Below the pieces are notes generated by a model, which worked only from the letters and a program-made list of their open reading frames with translations, was not told the DNA's origin and ran no database searches. Of a stretch of 64,000 nt of DNA, positions 1-10,935 are shown piece after piece. Made by a program: the position numbers and the translations under genes. The DNA lies in the NCBI RefSeq assembly GCF_018406645.1, contig NZ_AP024546.1, forward strand, positions 2,232,001 to 2,296,000, in the 5' to 3' direction. This DNA is from Lysobacter helvus. GTDB taxonomy: Bacteria; Pseudomonadota; Gammaproteobacteria; Xanthomonadales; Xanthomonadaceae. Every line of letters starts with the position of its first letter. Positions within the stretch are counted from its first letter, which is position 1.

Positions 1-20
1 TCAGGCTTGGCGCCCGGCGA

Positions 21-902
<882 letters not shown>

Positions 903-928
903 GGGGGTGTTCCTCTGTTTTGAAATGC

Positions 929-1000
929 CGTCATCCCCGCGAAGGCGGGGATCCAGCGAATGCGGTGGCGGCGTGGACTCCCGCCTGCGCGGGAGTGACG
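929..1000. repeat. REP-like palindromic repeat pair
   Basis: Two head-to-head palindromic units lie between rpsB and tsf: CCCCGCGAAGGCGGGG near 935-950 and CTCCCGCCTGCGCGGGAG near 978-995. The outer ends CGTCAT and GTGACG face each other as an inverted pair. Dispersed extragenic palindromes with this CCCGC..GCGGG core are common in xanthomonads, Stenotrophomonas and other high-GC proteobacteria. I saw no second copy in this window. Confidence 0.7.
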
Positions 1001-1010
1001 AGCCAGGATG

Positions 1011-1038
1011 TGCGGCCGCGCATGCTTGCGCGGCCGCA
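1011..1038 (-). other. 12-bp perfect stem-loop after rpsB
   Basis: TGCGGCCGCGCA at 1011-1022 pairs perfectly with 1027-1038 around the loop TGCT, starting 12 bases past the rpsB stop codon. No T-tract follows on the minus strand, so it is not a standard intrinsic terminator. Inference: an mRNA-stabilising or processing hairpin that could set the rpsB:tsf ratio. Confidence 0.6.
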
Positions 1039-1049
1039 TGACGCCGGGA

Positions 1050-1874
1050 TTACTCGGCCTTGGCGGCCGGGGCAGCCGGCTTGCGCGGCGGGGCCTTCTT
1101 GGCCGGGGCGCGGCGCGGGCCCTTCTTGTCGTCGCCTTCGGCGTTGGCGGCTTCGGCGAAGTCTTCCTCGCGGACGTTGGCGGCCGACGGCGCGGCGGCC
1201 TTGCCTTCGAGCACCGCGTCGGCGGCGGCGCGGGCGTACAGCTGCACGGCGCGGATGGCGTCGTCGTTGCCCGGGATCGCGTAGTCGACCAGCGCCGGAT
1301 CGTAGTTGGTGTCGACGACCGCGATGACCGGGATGCCGAGCTTCTTGGCTTCCTTCACGGCGATGTCTTCATGGCCGATGTCGATCACGAACAGCGCGTC
1401 GGGCAGGCGGTTCATTTCCTTGATGCCGCCCAGCGAGGCTTCCAGCTTGTCGCGCTCGCGGCGCAGGCCCAGCACTTCGTGCTTGACCAGCTTCTGGAAC
1501 GTGCCGTCGGTTTCGCCGGCTTCCAGTTCCTTCAGGCGCTGCACGGACTGCTTGACGGTGCGGAAGTTGGTGAGCGTGCCGCCCAGCCAGCGCTGCGTCA
1601 TGTACGGCATGCCGCAACGGGTCGCTTCTTCCTTGATCGACTCGCGCGCCGAGCGCTTGGTGCCGACGAACAGGATCGAGCCGCGCTTCTGCGCGATGGC
1701 CGAGATGAAATTCATCGCGTCGGAGAAGAGCGGCATCGTCTTCTCGAGGTTGATGATGTGGATCTTGCCGCGGGCGCCGAAGATGTACGGACCCATCTTG
1801 GGGTTCCAGTAACGGGTCTGGTGGCCGAAGTGCACGCCGGCCTCCAGCATCTGGCGCATGGTGATCTGGGGCAT
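1050..1874 (-). CDS. rpsB: 30S ribosomal protein S2
   Basis: S2 binds the 16S rRNA head/body junction on the solvent side of the small subunit and is needed for S1 assembly. The 274-aa product starts [20 protein letters not shown], with the diagnostic AGVHFGH and [11 protein letters not shown] motifs. It ends in an Ala/Lys/Pro-rich basic tail (about residues 245-274) longer than in E. coli, typical of high-GC relatives. The reading frame is open further upstream, but the start at 1874 is preceded by AGGAGTTACCTGC, a good ribosome site, and matches the family. Confidence 0.98.
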   Translation of the reverse strand: MPQITMRQMLEAGVHFGHQTRYWNPKMGPYIFGARGKIHIINLEKTMPLFSDAMNFISAIAQKRGSILFVGTKRSARESIKEEATRCGMPYMTQRWLGGTLTNFRTVKQSVQRLKELEAGETDGTFQKLVKHEVLGLRRERDKLEASLGGIKEMNRLPDALFVIDIGHEDIAVKEAKKLGIPVIAVVDTNYDPALVDYAIPGNDDAIRAVQLYARAAADAVLEGKAAAPSAANVREEDFAEAANAEGDDKKGPRRAPAKKAPPRKPAAPAAKAE

Positions 1875-2069
1875 TGCAGGTAACTCCTGAAAGGGAACCG
1901 GCCGCCGACAGTGGGCGGGGAATGGTTCCGGGGTTGGGCCTCCCTGTTCGCTTCCGCCTCCGAACCCCTTGCGAGGCACCCCGGAGCGGGCTGTTGCGAC
2001 AGGTGTGGATTCGAGGGTGACGCCCCTCGTGGGCGGATCGGAGGGCACGAAGCCCTGCGAAGCCGCGGG

Positions 2070-2099
2070 ATTCTAGTCGCCCGTGGGGGTCCGGGGCAA
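2070..2099 (-). promoter_or_regulatory. Predicted sigma70 promoter of rpsB-tsf
   Basis: On the minus strand TTGCCC (2094-2099) and TAGAAT (2070-2075) are separated by 18 bases. This would give a leader of roughly 190 nt before rpsB. In enterobacteria the rpsB leader binds S2 for autogenous control. A similar role here is inferred from leader length and position only. Confidence 0.5.
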
Positions 2100-2163
2100 A
2101 TCAACGGACCGTTCCGGGATTCCCCGATGGCCGGACCGGGGCCCGGGGGGCGATAATCGCCGC

Positions 2164-2940
2164 ATGTCGATCACCATCAAGTCCCCCGCGGACATCGAAA
2201 AGATGCGCGTCGCCGGCCGCCTGGCCGCCGAGGTCCTGCAAGTCGTGGCCCCGTACGTGAAGCCGGGGGCCACCACCGCCGAACTGGACCGCATCTGCCA
2301 CGACCACATCGTCAACGTGCAGCAGGCCATCCCGGCCAACGTCGGTTACCGGGGCTTCCCGGCCACCGTCTGCACGTCCGTCAACAACGTGATCTGCCAC
2401 GGCATCCCCAGCGAATCCAAGGTCCTGAAGGACGGCGACATCGTCAACATCGATGTCACGGTCATCAAGGACGGCTGGCACGGGGACACCTCGCGCATGT
2501 ATTTCGTGGGCACCCCGTCGATCATGGCCAAGCGGCTGGTGGACACCACCCGCGAGGCGATGTTCAACGCCATCCGCATCGTCCGGCCCGGCGCCACGCT
2601 GGGCGACATCGGCGCGGCCATCCAGGCGATCGCCGACCGCGAACGCTTCACCGTCGTGCAGGAGTACTGCGGCCACGGCATCGGGCAGGTCTACCACGAG
2701 GATCCGCAGGTGCTGCACTACGGCCGCGCCGGGCAGGGCCTCGTGCTGAAGGAAGGCATGACCTTCACGATCGAACCGATGATCAACGAGGGCAAGCGCT
2801 ACACCAAGCTGCTGCCCGATGGCTGGACCGTCGTCACCAAGGACCGCTCGCTGTCCGCGCAGTGGGAACACACCGTGGCGGTCACCGCCGACGGCGTCGA
2901 GATCCTCACCCGCGTCCCCGGCGACGACAACGCCCTGTGA
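2164..2940 (+). CDS. map: Type I methionine aminopeptidase
   Basis: The product removes the initiator Met from nascent proteins in the cytosol, using two metal ions. It is 258 aa, the usual length of the type Ia enzyme. Visible motifs are the substrate-loop His in YCGHGIGQVYHE, metal ligands in NIDVTVIKDGWHGDTS and the C-terminal FTIEPMIN and WEHTVAVT. Start MSITIKSPADIEKMR is the family start; the frame is open 81 bases upstream without homology. Its stop overlaps the GTG start of glnD, opening a rightward operon. It is divergent from rpsB. Confidence 0.97.
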   Translation: MSITIKSPADIEKMRVAGRLAAEVLQVVAPYVKPGATTAELDRICHDHIVNVQQAIPANVGYRGFPATVCTSVNNVICHGIPSESKVLKDGDIVNIDVTVIKDGWHGDTSRMYFVGTPSIMAKRLVDTTREAMFNAIRIVRPGATLGDIGAAIQAIADRERFTVVQEYCGHGIGQVYHEDPQVLHYGRAGQGLVLKEGMTFTIEPMINEGKRYTKLLPDGWTVVTKDRSLSAQWEHTVAVTADGVEILTRVPGDDNAL

Positions 2941-5579
2941 CCGACGGCGCCGCCGCCAACGTCCCGGCGGCGGGGTCGCCGCCCACCGCGCCCGACACCG
3001 CCTGGGCCAGCGACGCCCGCGCGCGCCTGGCGCAGGCCGACGCCGACGGTGCCGCGCGCTTCGACCGCAACGACGACATCGACGCACTGCTGCGCGCCCG
3101 CGCAGTGGCCGTCGACACGCTGGTGCGCGAAGCCTGGGCGCATTGCCTGCCCGCGGATGCGCCGCTCGCGTTGTTCGCCGTCGGCGGCTATGGCCGCGGC
3201 GAGTTGTATCCGCAATCCGACATCGACTTGCTCGTGCTGGCGGAACCCGACGCACAGGCCGCGCACGCCGACGCCCTCGCGCAATTCTTCGCGCTGCTAT
3301 GGGATGCGGGCCTGCCCGTCGGCCACGCCGTGCGTTCGTCCGCCGAATGCACCGCCGCCGCCGCAGCCGACATCACCGTGCTCACCGCACTGTCCGAAGC
3401 GCGCCCGCTGCGCGCCGACGCCTCCGCGCAACGCGCGCTCGCCGACGCCATCGACGCGCGCCACACGTGGCCGCCGCATGATTACTTCGTCGCCAAGCGC
3501 GAAGAACAACGCACGCGCCACGCGCGTTTCGGCGACACCGCGGACAACCTCGAGCCGAATCTGAAGGAAGGCCCCGGCGGCCTGCGCGACATCCAGACGC
3601 TGCGCTGGATGGCCCTGCGCGTACTCGGCGCGCGCGATCCGCAGGGCATGATCGCGCTCGGCCAGCTCGGCGCGGACGAATACGCCACGCTCGAACGCGA
3701 ACGCCGCGCGCTCGCACGCCTGCGCTTCGGCCTGCACCTGGTGGCGCAACGTCGCGAAGAACGCCTGCGCTTCGACCACCAGAAGACGCTCGCCGCGCGC
3801 CTGGGCCACGTCGACACGGCGGACAACCTCGCCGTCGAACAGATGATGCAGGGCTTCTATCGCAGCGCCGCGGTAGTGCTGCGGATCAACGACCGCTTGC
3901 TGCAACGCTTCGAGGAACAGCTGGAAGGCGAGGCGGTCGCCGAACCGATCGACGCTGCGTTCGAACTGCGCCGCGGCTACCTCGCCGCGCGCGATGCGGA
4001 CTGGCCGGCGCTGGATGCGGCGAGCATCTTCGATCTGTTCGCCACCTGGTCAGCGCAGCCGCGCGTGCGCGGCCTGCATTCGCGCACGGCGCGCGCGCTG
4101 GCCGAAGCGCTGCCCGCGATTCCCGCGTATACCGCCGCCACGCCCGCGTTGCGCGCGAAGTTCGTCGCCTTGCTGCGCGGCCCGCAGGCGGTGGACACCG
4201 TCGCCCGCATGGCGCGCCTCGGCGTGCTCGCGCGTTGGCTTCCGGCGTTCGCGCAGGTGTCCGGGCGCATGCAGTTCGACCTGTTCCATGTCTTCACCGT
4301 CGACCAGCACACGCTCGCCGTCCTCCGCAACATCGCAGGCTTCGCCAGCGGCACGCCGGACGAACGCTTCGCGATCGCGCACGAGGTGTATCCACGCCTG
4401 CGCAAGCCGGAACTGCTGCTGCTCGCCGGCCTCTTCCACGACATCGCGAAGGGGCGGGGCGGCGACCATTCGGAACTCGGCGCCGTGGATGCACGCGAGT
4501 TCTGCAGTGCGCACGGCCTGAGCGACGCCGACACCGACATCGTCGCGTGGCTCGTGCGCAAGCACCTGCTGATGTCGGTCACCGCGCAGAAGCAGGACAT
4601 CTCCGACCAGGACGTGATCCACCGCTTCGCGCGCGAGGTGGCCGATCGCGAGCGCCTGGACCTGCTGTACCTGCTGACGTGCGCGGACATCGCCGGCACC
4701 TCGCCGAAACTCTGGAACGCGTGGAAGGATCGCCTGCTCGCGGACCTGCACACCGCCACGCGCCTCGCCCTGCGTCGCGGCCTGGAAAACCCGGTCGCCG
4801 CCGCCGATCGCATCGCCGAAGCCCGCGCCGCCGCCGAAGAAGCCTTGCGCGGTTTCGGCGTGGAAGGCGACGAAGCCAACGCGCTCTTCGCCACGATGCC
4901 GGACGAAACCTTCCTGCGCGGCCGCCCGGACCAGATCGCCTGGCAGGCCGCCGTGTTGCGCGGCGCGCGCGCCGGCACCGCGCGCGTGAGTGCGCGCACG
5001 CTCAACGCGCAGGGCGCCGCACGCATCGGTGCACTCGAAGTGTTCGTGCATTCGCCCGACCGCGATGGCTTGTTCGCCGCGATCATCGCCACCCTCGACC
5101 GCGCGGGCCTGGCGATCCAGCAGGCGCGCCTGTTCGACGGACCGGACGGCCACGTGTTCGACACGTTCGAAGTGCTGCCCGCCGAAGGCCAGCGCACCGT
5201 GGCGGCGGAGGACGTCGAGCGTCGCCTGTCCACCGCGCTCGCCGCGCCGGACCTCGACACCATCAAGCCCGCGCGCCGCAACCAGCCGCGGCACCTGCGG
5301 CATTTCCGCATCGCGCCGCAGGTGGAATTCGCCGACGCCGCCGATGGCCGCACCTTGCTGAGCCTGGTGTGCACCGATCGCCCCGGCCTGCTGGCCGACG
5401 TCACGCAAGTCTTCCGTGCGCAGCGCCTGCGCGTGCACGATGCCCGCATCGCGACCTTCGGCGCCCGCGCCGAGGACGTGTTCAAGCTGACCGACGAGCG
5501 CGACCACGCGCTCGATCCCGCGCACCGCGAATCTCTGCGTGCTGCGTTGATCGCCTGTTTCGAAGGAGACTCACGATGA
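2937..5579 (+). CDS. glnD: PII uridylyltransferase / uridylyl-removing enzyme
   Basis: This is the bifunctional nitrogen sensor that uridylylates PII (GlnB/GlnK) when glutamine is low and removes UMP when glutamine is high. The 880-aa product has the nucleotidyltransferase motif [18 protein letters not shown] at residues 83-100, the HD hydrolase motif [15 protein letters not shown] near 500, and two C-terminal ACT domains (near 699 and 806) for glutamine sensing. The GTG start overlaps the map stop by four bases (GTGA), which implies translational coupling. The N-terminal 30 residues are Ala/Pro-rich and poorly conserved. The end overlaps dapD by ATGA. Confidence 0.96.
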   Translation: MTDGAAANVPAAGSPPTAPDTAWASDARARLAQADADGAARFDRNDDIDALLRARAVAVDTLVREAWAHCLPADAPLALFAVGGYGRGELYPQSDIDLLVLAEPDAQAAHADALAQFFALLWDAGLPVGHAVRSSAECTAAAAADITVLTALSEARPLRADASAQRALADAIDARHTWPPHDYFVAKREEQRTRHARFGDTADNLEPNLKEGPGGLRDIQTLRWMALRVLGARDPQGMIALGQLGADEYATLERERRALARLRFGLHLVAQRREERLRFDHQKTLAARLGHVDTADNLAVEQMMQGFYRSAAVVLRINDRLLQRFEEQLEGEAVAEPIDAAFELRRGYLAARDADWPALDAASIFDLFATWSAQPRVRGLHSRTARALAEALPAIPAYTAATPALRAKFVALLRGPQAVDTVARMARLGVLARWLPAFAQVSGRMQFDLFHVFTVDQHTLAVLRNIAGFASGTPDERFAIAHEVYPRLRKPELLLLAGLFHDIAKGRGGDHSELGAVDAREFCSAHGLSDADTDIVAWLVRKHLLMSVTAQKQDISDQDVIHRFAREVADRERLDLLYLLTCADIAGTSPKLWNAWKDRLLADLHTATRLALRRGLENPVAAADRIAEARAAAEEALRGFGVEGDEANALFATMPDETFLRGRPDQIAWQAAVLRGARAGTARVSARTLNAQGAARIGALEVFVHSPDRDGLFAAIIATLDRAGLAIQQARLFDGPDGHVFDTFEVLPAEGQRTVAAEDVERRLSTALAAPDLDTIKPARRNQPRHLRHFRIAPQVEFADAADGRTLLSLVCTDRPGLLADVTQVFRAQRLRVHDARIATFGARAEDVFKLTDERDHALDPAHRESLRAALIACFEGDSR

Positions 5580-6454
5580 GCCCCCGCAAGACCACCAAGA
5601 AGACCGCCACGCAGCCCGCCCCCGGCCTGAGCGTGGAGGAGCTGAAGTTCCACATCGACAGCGCCTGGGAACGCCGCACGATGCTCACGCCCGAAGAAAT
5701 CGAATGGGCAACGCGCCCGTCGGTGGAACGCGTGATCGAAGGCATGGAGAGCGGCGAGTTCCGCGTCGCCGAGCCCGACGGCAAGGGCGGCTGGCAGGTC
5801 AACGAATGGCTGAAGAAAGCCGTCCTGCTGTACTTCCGCACGCGCGACATGCAGCTGATGGAAGGCGAACCCTCGCCGTTCTGGGACAAGGTGCCGCTGC
5901 GCTTCACGGGCTTCGGCGAAACGCAGTTCCGCAAGCTCGGCGTGCGCGTGGTGCCGGGCACCGTCGTGCGGCGCGGCACGTACCTGGGCAAGGACGTCGT
6001 GCTGATGCCGAGCTTCGTCAACATCGGCGCGCACATCGGCGCGGGCACGATGGTGGACACGTGGGCCACGGTGGGTTCGTGCGCGCAGGTGGGCAAGCAT
6101 TGCCACATCTCCGGCGGCGCGGGCATCGGCGGCGTGCTGGAACCGCTGCAGGCCTCGCCCACGATCATCGAGGACCATTGCTTCATCGGTGCGCGTTCGG
6201 AAGTGGTGGAAGGCGTCGTCGTCGGCCACCACAGCGTGATCGGCATGGGCGTGTTCATCGGGCAGAGCACGCGCATCTACAACCGGGCTACAAAGGAGAT
6301 CAGCTACGGCTACGTGCCGCCGGGCAGCGTGGTGGTGTCGGGCTCGTTGCCTGCGGCCGACGGGACGCATTCGTTGTATTGCGCGGTGATCGTGAAGCAG
6401 GTCGACGCCAAGACGCGTTCGAAGACCTCGATCAACGACCTGTTGCGCGGCTGA
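5576..6454 (+). CDS. dapD: Tetrahydrodipicolinate N-succinyltransferase
   Basis: The enzyme transfers succinyl from succinyl-CoA to tetrahydrodipicolinate, the first step of the succinylase route to diaminopimelate and lysine. The 292-aa product has the left-handed beta-helix hexapeptide repeats (about residues 130-240, for example [20 protein letters not shown]). It also has the segment [19 protein letters not shown] that binds the CoA/substrate region. An extra Lys-rich N-terminus of about 18 residues makes it slightly longer than the 274-aa E. coli enzyme. The start overlaps the glnD stop. dapE, two genes on, completes part of the pathway. Confidence 0.95.
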   Translation: MSPRKTTKKTATQPAPGLSVEELKFHIDSAWERRTMLTPEEIEWATRPSVERVIEGMESGEFRVAEPDGKGGWQVNEWLKKAVLLYFRTRDMQLMEGEPSPFWDKVPLRFTGFGETQFRKLGVRVVPGTVVRRGTYLGKDVVLMPSFVNIGAHIGAGTMVDTWATVGSCAQVGKHCHISGGAGIGGVLEPLQASPTIIEDHCFIGARSEVVEGVVVGHHSVIGMGVFIGQSTRIYNRATKEISYGYVPPGSVVVSGSLPAADGTHSLYCAVIVKQVDAKTRSKTSINDLLRG

Positions 6455-6456
6455 GC

Positions 6457-6816
6457 ATGACGACTCTCTACGGCCTGTCGAACTGCGACACCTGCAAGAA
6501 AGCCCGCAACTGGCTGACACGCTTCGGCGTGGCGCATGACTTCGTCGACTATCGCGACGTGCGCCAGCCCGCCGCCACGCTCGCCGACTGGGCGAAGCAG
6601 GCCGGCGGCTGGGATGCCCTGATCAACAAGTCTTCGACCACCTGGCGCACGCTGCCGCCGATGCGCAAGACGCCGGGCAGCGATGCGGAGTGGCAGTTGC
6701 TGCTGAAGGAATATCCGCAGTTGATCCGTCGCCCCGTCGTCGTCACCGACGACGGCGTGGTGTCGCAGGGGTTCACCGACAACGGCTTCAAGGCGCGCTT
6801 CGGAGTTCACAAGTGA
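6457..6816 (+). CDS. ArsC/Spx-family (YffB-like) thioredoxin-fold reductase
   Basis: This 119-aa thioredoxin-fold protein of the ArsC/Spx/YffB superfamily has the N-terminal motif [15 protein letters not shown] carrying the redox-type CxxC (Cys9, Cys12). It also has the family motifs TLPPMRK and RRPVVV. YffB-type proteins are thought to be glutathione-dependent reductases; true arsenate reductase activity is not implied. It starts two bases after the dapD stop and overlaps dapE by GTGA, so it sits inside the dapD-dapE operon, an arrangement seen in other gammaproteobacteria. Its physiological substrate is unknown. Confidence 0.88.
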   Translation: MTTLYGLSNCDTCKKARNWLTRFGVAHDFVDYRDVRQPAATLADWAKQAGGWDALINKSSTTWRTLPPMRKTPGSDAEWQLLLKEYPQLIRRPVVVTDDGVVSQGFTDNGFKARFGVHK

Positions 6817-7940
6817 GCGACGTCCTCGCGTTGACCAAGGCGCTCATCGAACGCCCGTCGATCACGCCCGACGATGCCGGCTGCCAGCCGCTCATCGCCA
6901 GCCGCCTGCAGAAGGCGGGCTTTGCGTGCGAATCGCTGCGCTTCGGCGACGTCGACAACCTGTGGGCGACGCATGGCAGCGGCGGTCCGGTACTCGTGCT
7001 GCTCGGGCATACGGATGTGGTGCCGCCGGGTCCCGTCGAAACGTGGAAGAGCGACCCGTTCGTCCCGACCCAACGCGATGGCGTGCTGTACGGCCGCGGC
7101 GCCGCCGACATGAAGGGCAGCGTCGCCGCCTTCGTCGTGGCGCTCGAACAATTCGTCGCCGCGCATCCGCAACACCGAGGCACCGTCGCGTTGCTGGTGA
7201 CCTCGGACGAAGAGGGCGACGCGATCCACGGTGTGCGCCGCGTCGCCGACGTCTTCCGCGCGCGCGGGCAAGCGATCGACTGGTGCATCACCGGCGAGCC
7301 GTCGTCGAAGGCGAAGCTCGGCGACCTGCTGCGCGTGGGCCGTCGCGGCACGTTGTCCGCGACCATGACCGTGCGCGGCATCCAGGGCCACGTGGCGTAT
7401 CCGGAGAAGGCGCGCAATCCGATCCACCTCGCGCTGCCCGCGTTCGCCGAACTGGTCGCGCGCCGGTGGGACGACGGCTTCGAAACCTTCCCGCCCACCA
7501 GCCTGCAGATCAGCAACATCCACGCAGGCACCGGCGCGAACAACGTGATTCCCGGCGAACTGCAGGTGCTGTTCAACCTGCGCTTCAACCCGCACTGGTC
7601 CGCCGAACGGCTGGAAGGCGAGTGCGATGCGATCTTCCGCAAGCACGCGCTCGACTACGCGATCCACTGGCACCGCGGCGGCGAACCGTTCCACACGCCG
7701 GAAGGCCCGCTCCGCGAGGCCGCGCGCGCAACGCTGACCGCGATCGCCGGCGCGCCGCCGGAGGAAAGCACCGGCGGTGGCACGTCGGATGCGCGGTTCA
7801 TCGCGCCGCTGGGCGCGCAGTGCGTGGAGATCGGTCCGGTGAACGCGACGATCCACAAGGTCGACGAGTGCGTGTCGATCGCGGACCTCGACGCGCTGCC
7901 GGGCGTGTATCTCGATTTGATGCGGCGGTTGCTGGCCTAG
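6813..7940 (+). CDS. dapE: Succinyl-diaminopimelate desuccinylase
   Basis: This dizinc M20 hydrolase removes succinate from N-succinyl-LL-diaminopimelate to give LL-DAP for lysine and peptidoglycan synthesis. It is 375 aa, the usual length. Metal and catalytic motifs are [21 protein letters not shown], the catalytic glutamates in TSDEEGDA and the dimerisation-domain motif [20 protein letters not shown]. The C-terminal motif [11 protein letters not shown] is also present. The GTG start overlaps the preceding stop. Its own TAG stop shares the palindrome CTAG with the convergent acylase stop. Confidence 0.97.
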   Translation: MSDVLALTKALIERPSITPDDAGCQPLIASRLQKAGFACESLRFGDVDNLWATHGSGGPVLVLLGHTDVVPPGPVETWKSDPFVPTQRDGVLYGRGAADMKGSVAAFVVALEQFVAAHPQHRGTVALLVTSDEEGDAIHGVRRVADVFRARGQAIDWCITGEPSSKAKLGDLLRVGRRGTLSATMTVRGIQGHVAYPEKARNPIHLALPAFAELVARRWDDGFETFPPTSLQISNIHAGTGANNVIPGELQVLFNLRFNPHWSAERLEGECDAIFRKHALDYAIHWHRGGEPFHTPEGPLREAARATLTAIAGAPPEESTGGGTSDARFIAPLGAQCVEIGPVNATIHKVDECVSIADLDALPGVYLDLMRRLLA

Positions 7941-10234
7941 CGCGCGGGCTCCAGCGTCATCGTGTGCTGTGCGGGGCCGGGCAGGAACGGCGTCGCGCGC
8001 CCGTGCACCCAATCCTCGTGGCCTGCGCCCCAGTAGGGCGACAGCGGATGCCCGCTCTGTCCGCCGGGCATGTGCAGGATCCCGTCGGCCTCGCGGCCGG
8101 GCGCGACCACCATGCGTTCGGATGCGCCATTCTCCGGCGACTGCACGCGCGGCATCCCGCCATCGCCGGGCAGCGGTTCGAACGGCATGCACAGCTGCGC
8201 CTTCGCGAAGGTGAGCACGCGCGCGAGCGGATGGCAGATGCGGGCGGTGTTGTGTTCGCCCCAAGTGCGCTTTGCGAGCGGCGATGCGAGATCGCCGCGG
8301 ACTTCGCGGGCGGCTTCCTCGAACAGCGCGTCCCACGTGGCATAGCGTCGCGGCAACAGGTTCGCCGGGCGTTGCGTCACCAACGGCCAGGCGACGCCTT
8401 CGAACTGCGGCAACGCGGGCATCTCGAAGGCAGCGCCCATCCGTGCCTGCGCCGGCGCGAGCAAGCCGTCGGCCAGGCGCTTGTGCACCGCGAGGCGCCA
8501 TTCGCGCACGATGCGGTAGCTGGTCGAATCGACGGATGCGCGGCCTTCCCAGTGCGACGCCGCCTGCGCGAGCGCGGTCAAGGCCGGCGATCCCGCGCGC
8601 GCCGCTTCGTCGCGCAGCAACTTCCACCAACGCGCCTGCATCACCGCGCGATCGTCAAGCTGGATCGCAAGGAGCGCGCGTTCGTCGAAGGTCTCGTGCG
8701 CGAAGAGGTCGTCGCGAATCTGGTGCGCCCGCGCGCCCAACACGTAGCCGCCGTTCCCCAACCGTGGATCGTCGGAAACGCGGCTGTTCGCGGTCCACAG
8801 GCGGCCGGAGGCGGGCCGGACGATGCGCGGTGCATTGTCGGTGCGCAGTGCCCACGCCGCGCACGTCGTCGTCGGCCGCGACGCATCGCACGACGCATTG
8901 CGCGCCGGCAGCGGGCCGAGGATGCGCCACGCGATGTCGCGCGAATCCACGACCAGCAGGTTCTGCGCGGGGATCGCCATGCGATCGGCGCGTTGCAATG
9001 CATCCTCGACGTCGCGCGCGTAGACCATGTCGATGAACGCCATGCGCAGCGCGCCGGGGCGTTGGGCGGCCCACCGCAAGGCGAGTGCCTTGCCGCGTGC
9101 GTGGGCGAGGATCGGGCCCCACGTCGTTTCGTCGATGTCGAGCGCGACGTCGGGGGCACCCGCGACTCGGATCGCTTCGCGCACGCGATGCGCCTTGCGT
9201 GCGTCCACGATCGCCCAGTCCGCGGTATCGACATAGCCGTTGGTGAACCCCCACGCGACGTGCCGGTTGCTGCCTGCCACCACCGCCGGCATGCCTGGCA
9301 GGGTGACGCCGCCAACGTCCACCTGGCCGCCCGGCACGCGCGCATCGCGCCAACGCAGTTGCGCACGGAACCAGATGTTGGGCGCGCGCAGCGCCAGGTG
9401 CATGTCGTCGGCGAGGATCGCGCGACCGTCGCGCGTGCGCGTGCCGTCGACCGCGAAGTTGTTGCTGCCGACTTCCACGGGTTGCGGCAAGGCAGGGATG
9501 TCGTTCGATGCCAGCATCGGCAGCTTGCGCAGGCTGACCGCATCGGCCGTCGGCAACACCGCATCGCCGCGCGACGCCCCCGAGAGCGGCGCATCCCAGC
9601 TCGACCCATCGTGCGACAGCAGCGCGAACAGCGCCGGCGGCAGGTGCGGCTGCAGCTTCCACATCGCGAGTTCGCGCGCGTTCGACGCATCCTGCAGGTC
9701 GAAGTACATCGCAAAGCCCACCAGCGGCGTGTCCTCCACCGCCCACGACCGCGGCTGCTGCCGCAGCAACAGGTAGGGCCAGGGCCGCACGCGCAAGGCG
9801 CCGACGCCCGCATTCACGCCATCGACGTAGGCCTGCACCACCGCGCGCTTGTCGCCGAGGATGCCGTCGAGATCCGCCCGCACGCGCGCGCGCAACCGAT
9901 GCACGCGGTGTTCGCGATCGCGCGACACCGCCTTGGGTCCGAACAGTTCGGCAAGTTCTCCCGCGGCTGTGCGCCGCAGCAGGTCCATCTCGAAGAAGCG
10001 CTCCTGGCCGTGGACGTAGCCGAGTGCGCGCATCGCATCCAGTTCGTTGGCCGCCTCGATCGTGACCACGCCGCGCGCGTCACGCGCCACGTGCACCGGC
10101 GCGGACAAGCCCGGCACCGCGACGTCGCCCTCCAGCCGGGGAAGGCTGCCGCGAAGCAGCAACCACGCGGTCAACGCGAGCAACACCACGAGCGCCAGCA
10201 GCGCCAACGCACTCCGCAGGATCCAGCGCCGCAT
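7937..10234 (-). CDS. Penicillin acylase family protein (N-terminal nucleophile hydrolase)
   Basis: The 765-aa precursor has an N-terminal membrane or signal segment (residues 4-27). The family's alpha-chain motif [18 protein letters not shown] lies near 71-88. The beta-chain starts at Ser257 in [10 protein letters not shown], the autocatalytic cleavage site and nucleophile. Members hydrolyse amides such as beta-lactams, acyl-homoserine lactones or cyclic lipopeptides in the periplasm; the substrate here cannot be read from sequence. The gene follows tpm on the same strand by 23 bases. The frame is open further upstream into tpm, but that extension has no homology and lacks the signal segment. 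Confidence 0.9.
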   Translation of the reverse strand: MRRWILRSALALLALVVLLALTAWLLLRGSLPRLEGDVAVPGLSAPVHVARDARGVVTIEAANELDAMRALGYVHGQERFFEMDLLRRTAAGELAELFGPKAVSRDREHRVHRLRARVRADLDGILGDKRAVVQAYVDGVNAGVGALRVRPWPYLLLRQQPRSWAVEDTPLVGFAMYFDLQDASNARELAMWKLQPHLPPALFALLSHDGSSWDAPLSGASRGDAVLPTADAVSLRKLPMLASNDIPALPQPVEVGSNNFAVDGTRTRDGRAILADDMHLALRAPNIWFRAQLRWRDARVPGGQVDVGGVTLPGMPAVVAGSNRHVAWGFTNGYVDTADWAIVDARKAHRVREAIRVAGAPDVALDIDETTWGPILAHARGKALALRWAAQRPGALRMAFIDMVYARDVEDALQRADRMAIPAQNLLVVDSRDIAWRILGPLPARNASCDASRPTTTCAAWALRTDNAPRIVRPASGRLWTANSRVSDDPRLGNGGYVLGARAHQIRDDLFAHETFDERALLAIQLDDRAVMQARWWKLLRDEAARAGSPALTALAQAASHWEGRASVDSTSYRIVREWRLAVHKRLADGLLAPAQARMGAAFEMPALPQFEGVAWPLVTQRPANLLPRRYATWDALFEEAAREVRGDLASPLAKRTWGEHNTARICHPLARVLTFAKAQLCMPFEPLPGDGGMPRVQSPENGASERMVVAPGREADGILHMPGGQSGHPLSPYWGAGHEDWVHGRATPFLPGPAQHTMTLEPAR

Positions 10235-10257
10235 TCCTTGCCCCCGGGGTTGTTCGA

Positions 10258-10935
10258 TCAGCGACGCTGCAACCGATACACCACCACGTCCATCGACGTC
10301 ACGCCCGCATCGACGAACGATTGGTTTTTCGACAGCGAATCCCGTCGCGCCAGCAATTCGACCGTCCAGTCGCGTTCGAACAGCGCGCGCACTTCGCTTT
10401 CCGGCACCGAGAACGGCGGCCCGGGTTTCTGATCCTGCGGGAACTCCAGCGTGACCAGCAAGCCGCGACAGCCGGTGGGCAGCTTCGCGTACAGCTCGCG
10501 CACGTAGCGCTCGCGCAGCGGCGGCGGCAACGCGATCAGCGCCGCGCGATCGAACACCGCTTCGCAATCGGCGAGATCGCGCCCGGTCAGCGCGAACACA
10601 TCCGCGCACAACAGTTCGATCGGCCCCGATTTCGACAGCGGTCCGATCGGCGTCTGCGTCACTTCGGGCTGCAAGCCCTGTTCGGCGAAGAACTGTTCCA
10701 CCGCCATCGGCACCAGCTCCACGCCGAACACCGCATGCCCGCGCTCCGCGAGCCACGGCATGTCGACGGACTTGCCCGCCAGCGGCACGAACACGCGCGC
10801 GTCGCGGTGCACACCAAGCGCACCCCAGAATTCCACGAGCATCGGCGAGGGTTCGCCCTGGTGGAAATTGGTGCGCCCTTCGCGCCAGCGCGCCATCCAG
10901 TTTTCCGCATCGGCGTGTGCGATCGGGTCGCTCAT
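10258..10935 (-). CDS. tpm: Thiopurine S-methyltransferase
   Basis: This class I SAM-dependent methyltransferase of the TPMT family, known in Pseudomonas and relatives to methylate tellurite/selenite and thiopurines, is 225 aa (usual about 215-220). Visible family motifs are the N-terminal [14 protein letters not shown], the SAM-binding loop [19 protein letters not shown] and [13 protein letters not shown]. The DVFAL acidic loop that contacts the cofactor is also present. The start overlaps the parC stop by four bases, so expression is probably coupled to parC. The substrate is inferred from family only. Confidence 0.9.
   Translation of the reverse strand: MSDPIAHADAENWMARWREGRTNFHQGEPSPMLVEFWGALGVHRDARVFVPLAGKSVDMPWLAERGHAVFGVELVPMAVEQFFAEQGLQPEVTQTPIGPLSKSGPIELLCADVFALTGRDLADCEAVFDRAALIALPPPLRERYVRELYAKLPTGCRGLLVTLEFPQDQKPGPPFSVPESEVRALFERDWTVELLARRDSLSKNQSFVDAGVTSMDVVVYRLQRR

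Noticed and set aside
3977-6520. Long minus-strand open frame (847 codons) opposite glnD and dapD
   Set aside because: Arg/Ala/Ser-rich composition typical of the antisense of GC-rich genes, no domain, and fully covered by two well-supported genes.
6457-6816. Arsenate reductase (arsC) as a resistance gene
   Set aside because: CxxC YffB/Spx-like protein in the dap operon, with no ars regulator or pump nearby; only the broad family is supported.
6926-10432. Plus-strand open frame of 1168 codons opposite the acylase gene
   Set aside because: Strongly biased toward Arg/His/Ala, no homology or ribosome site, and overlaps dapE and the acylase, which have clear catalytic motifs.
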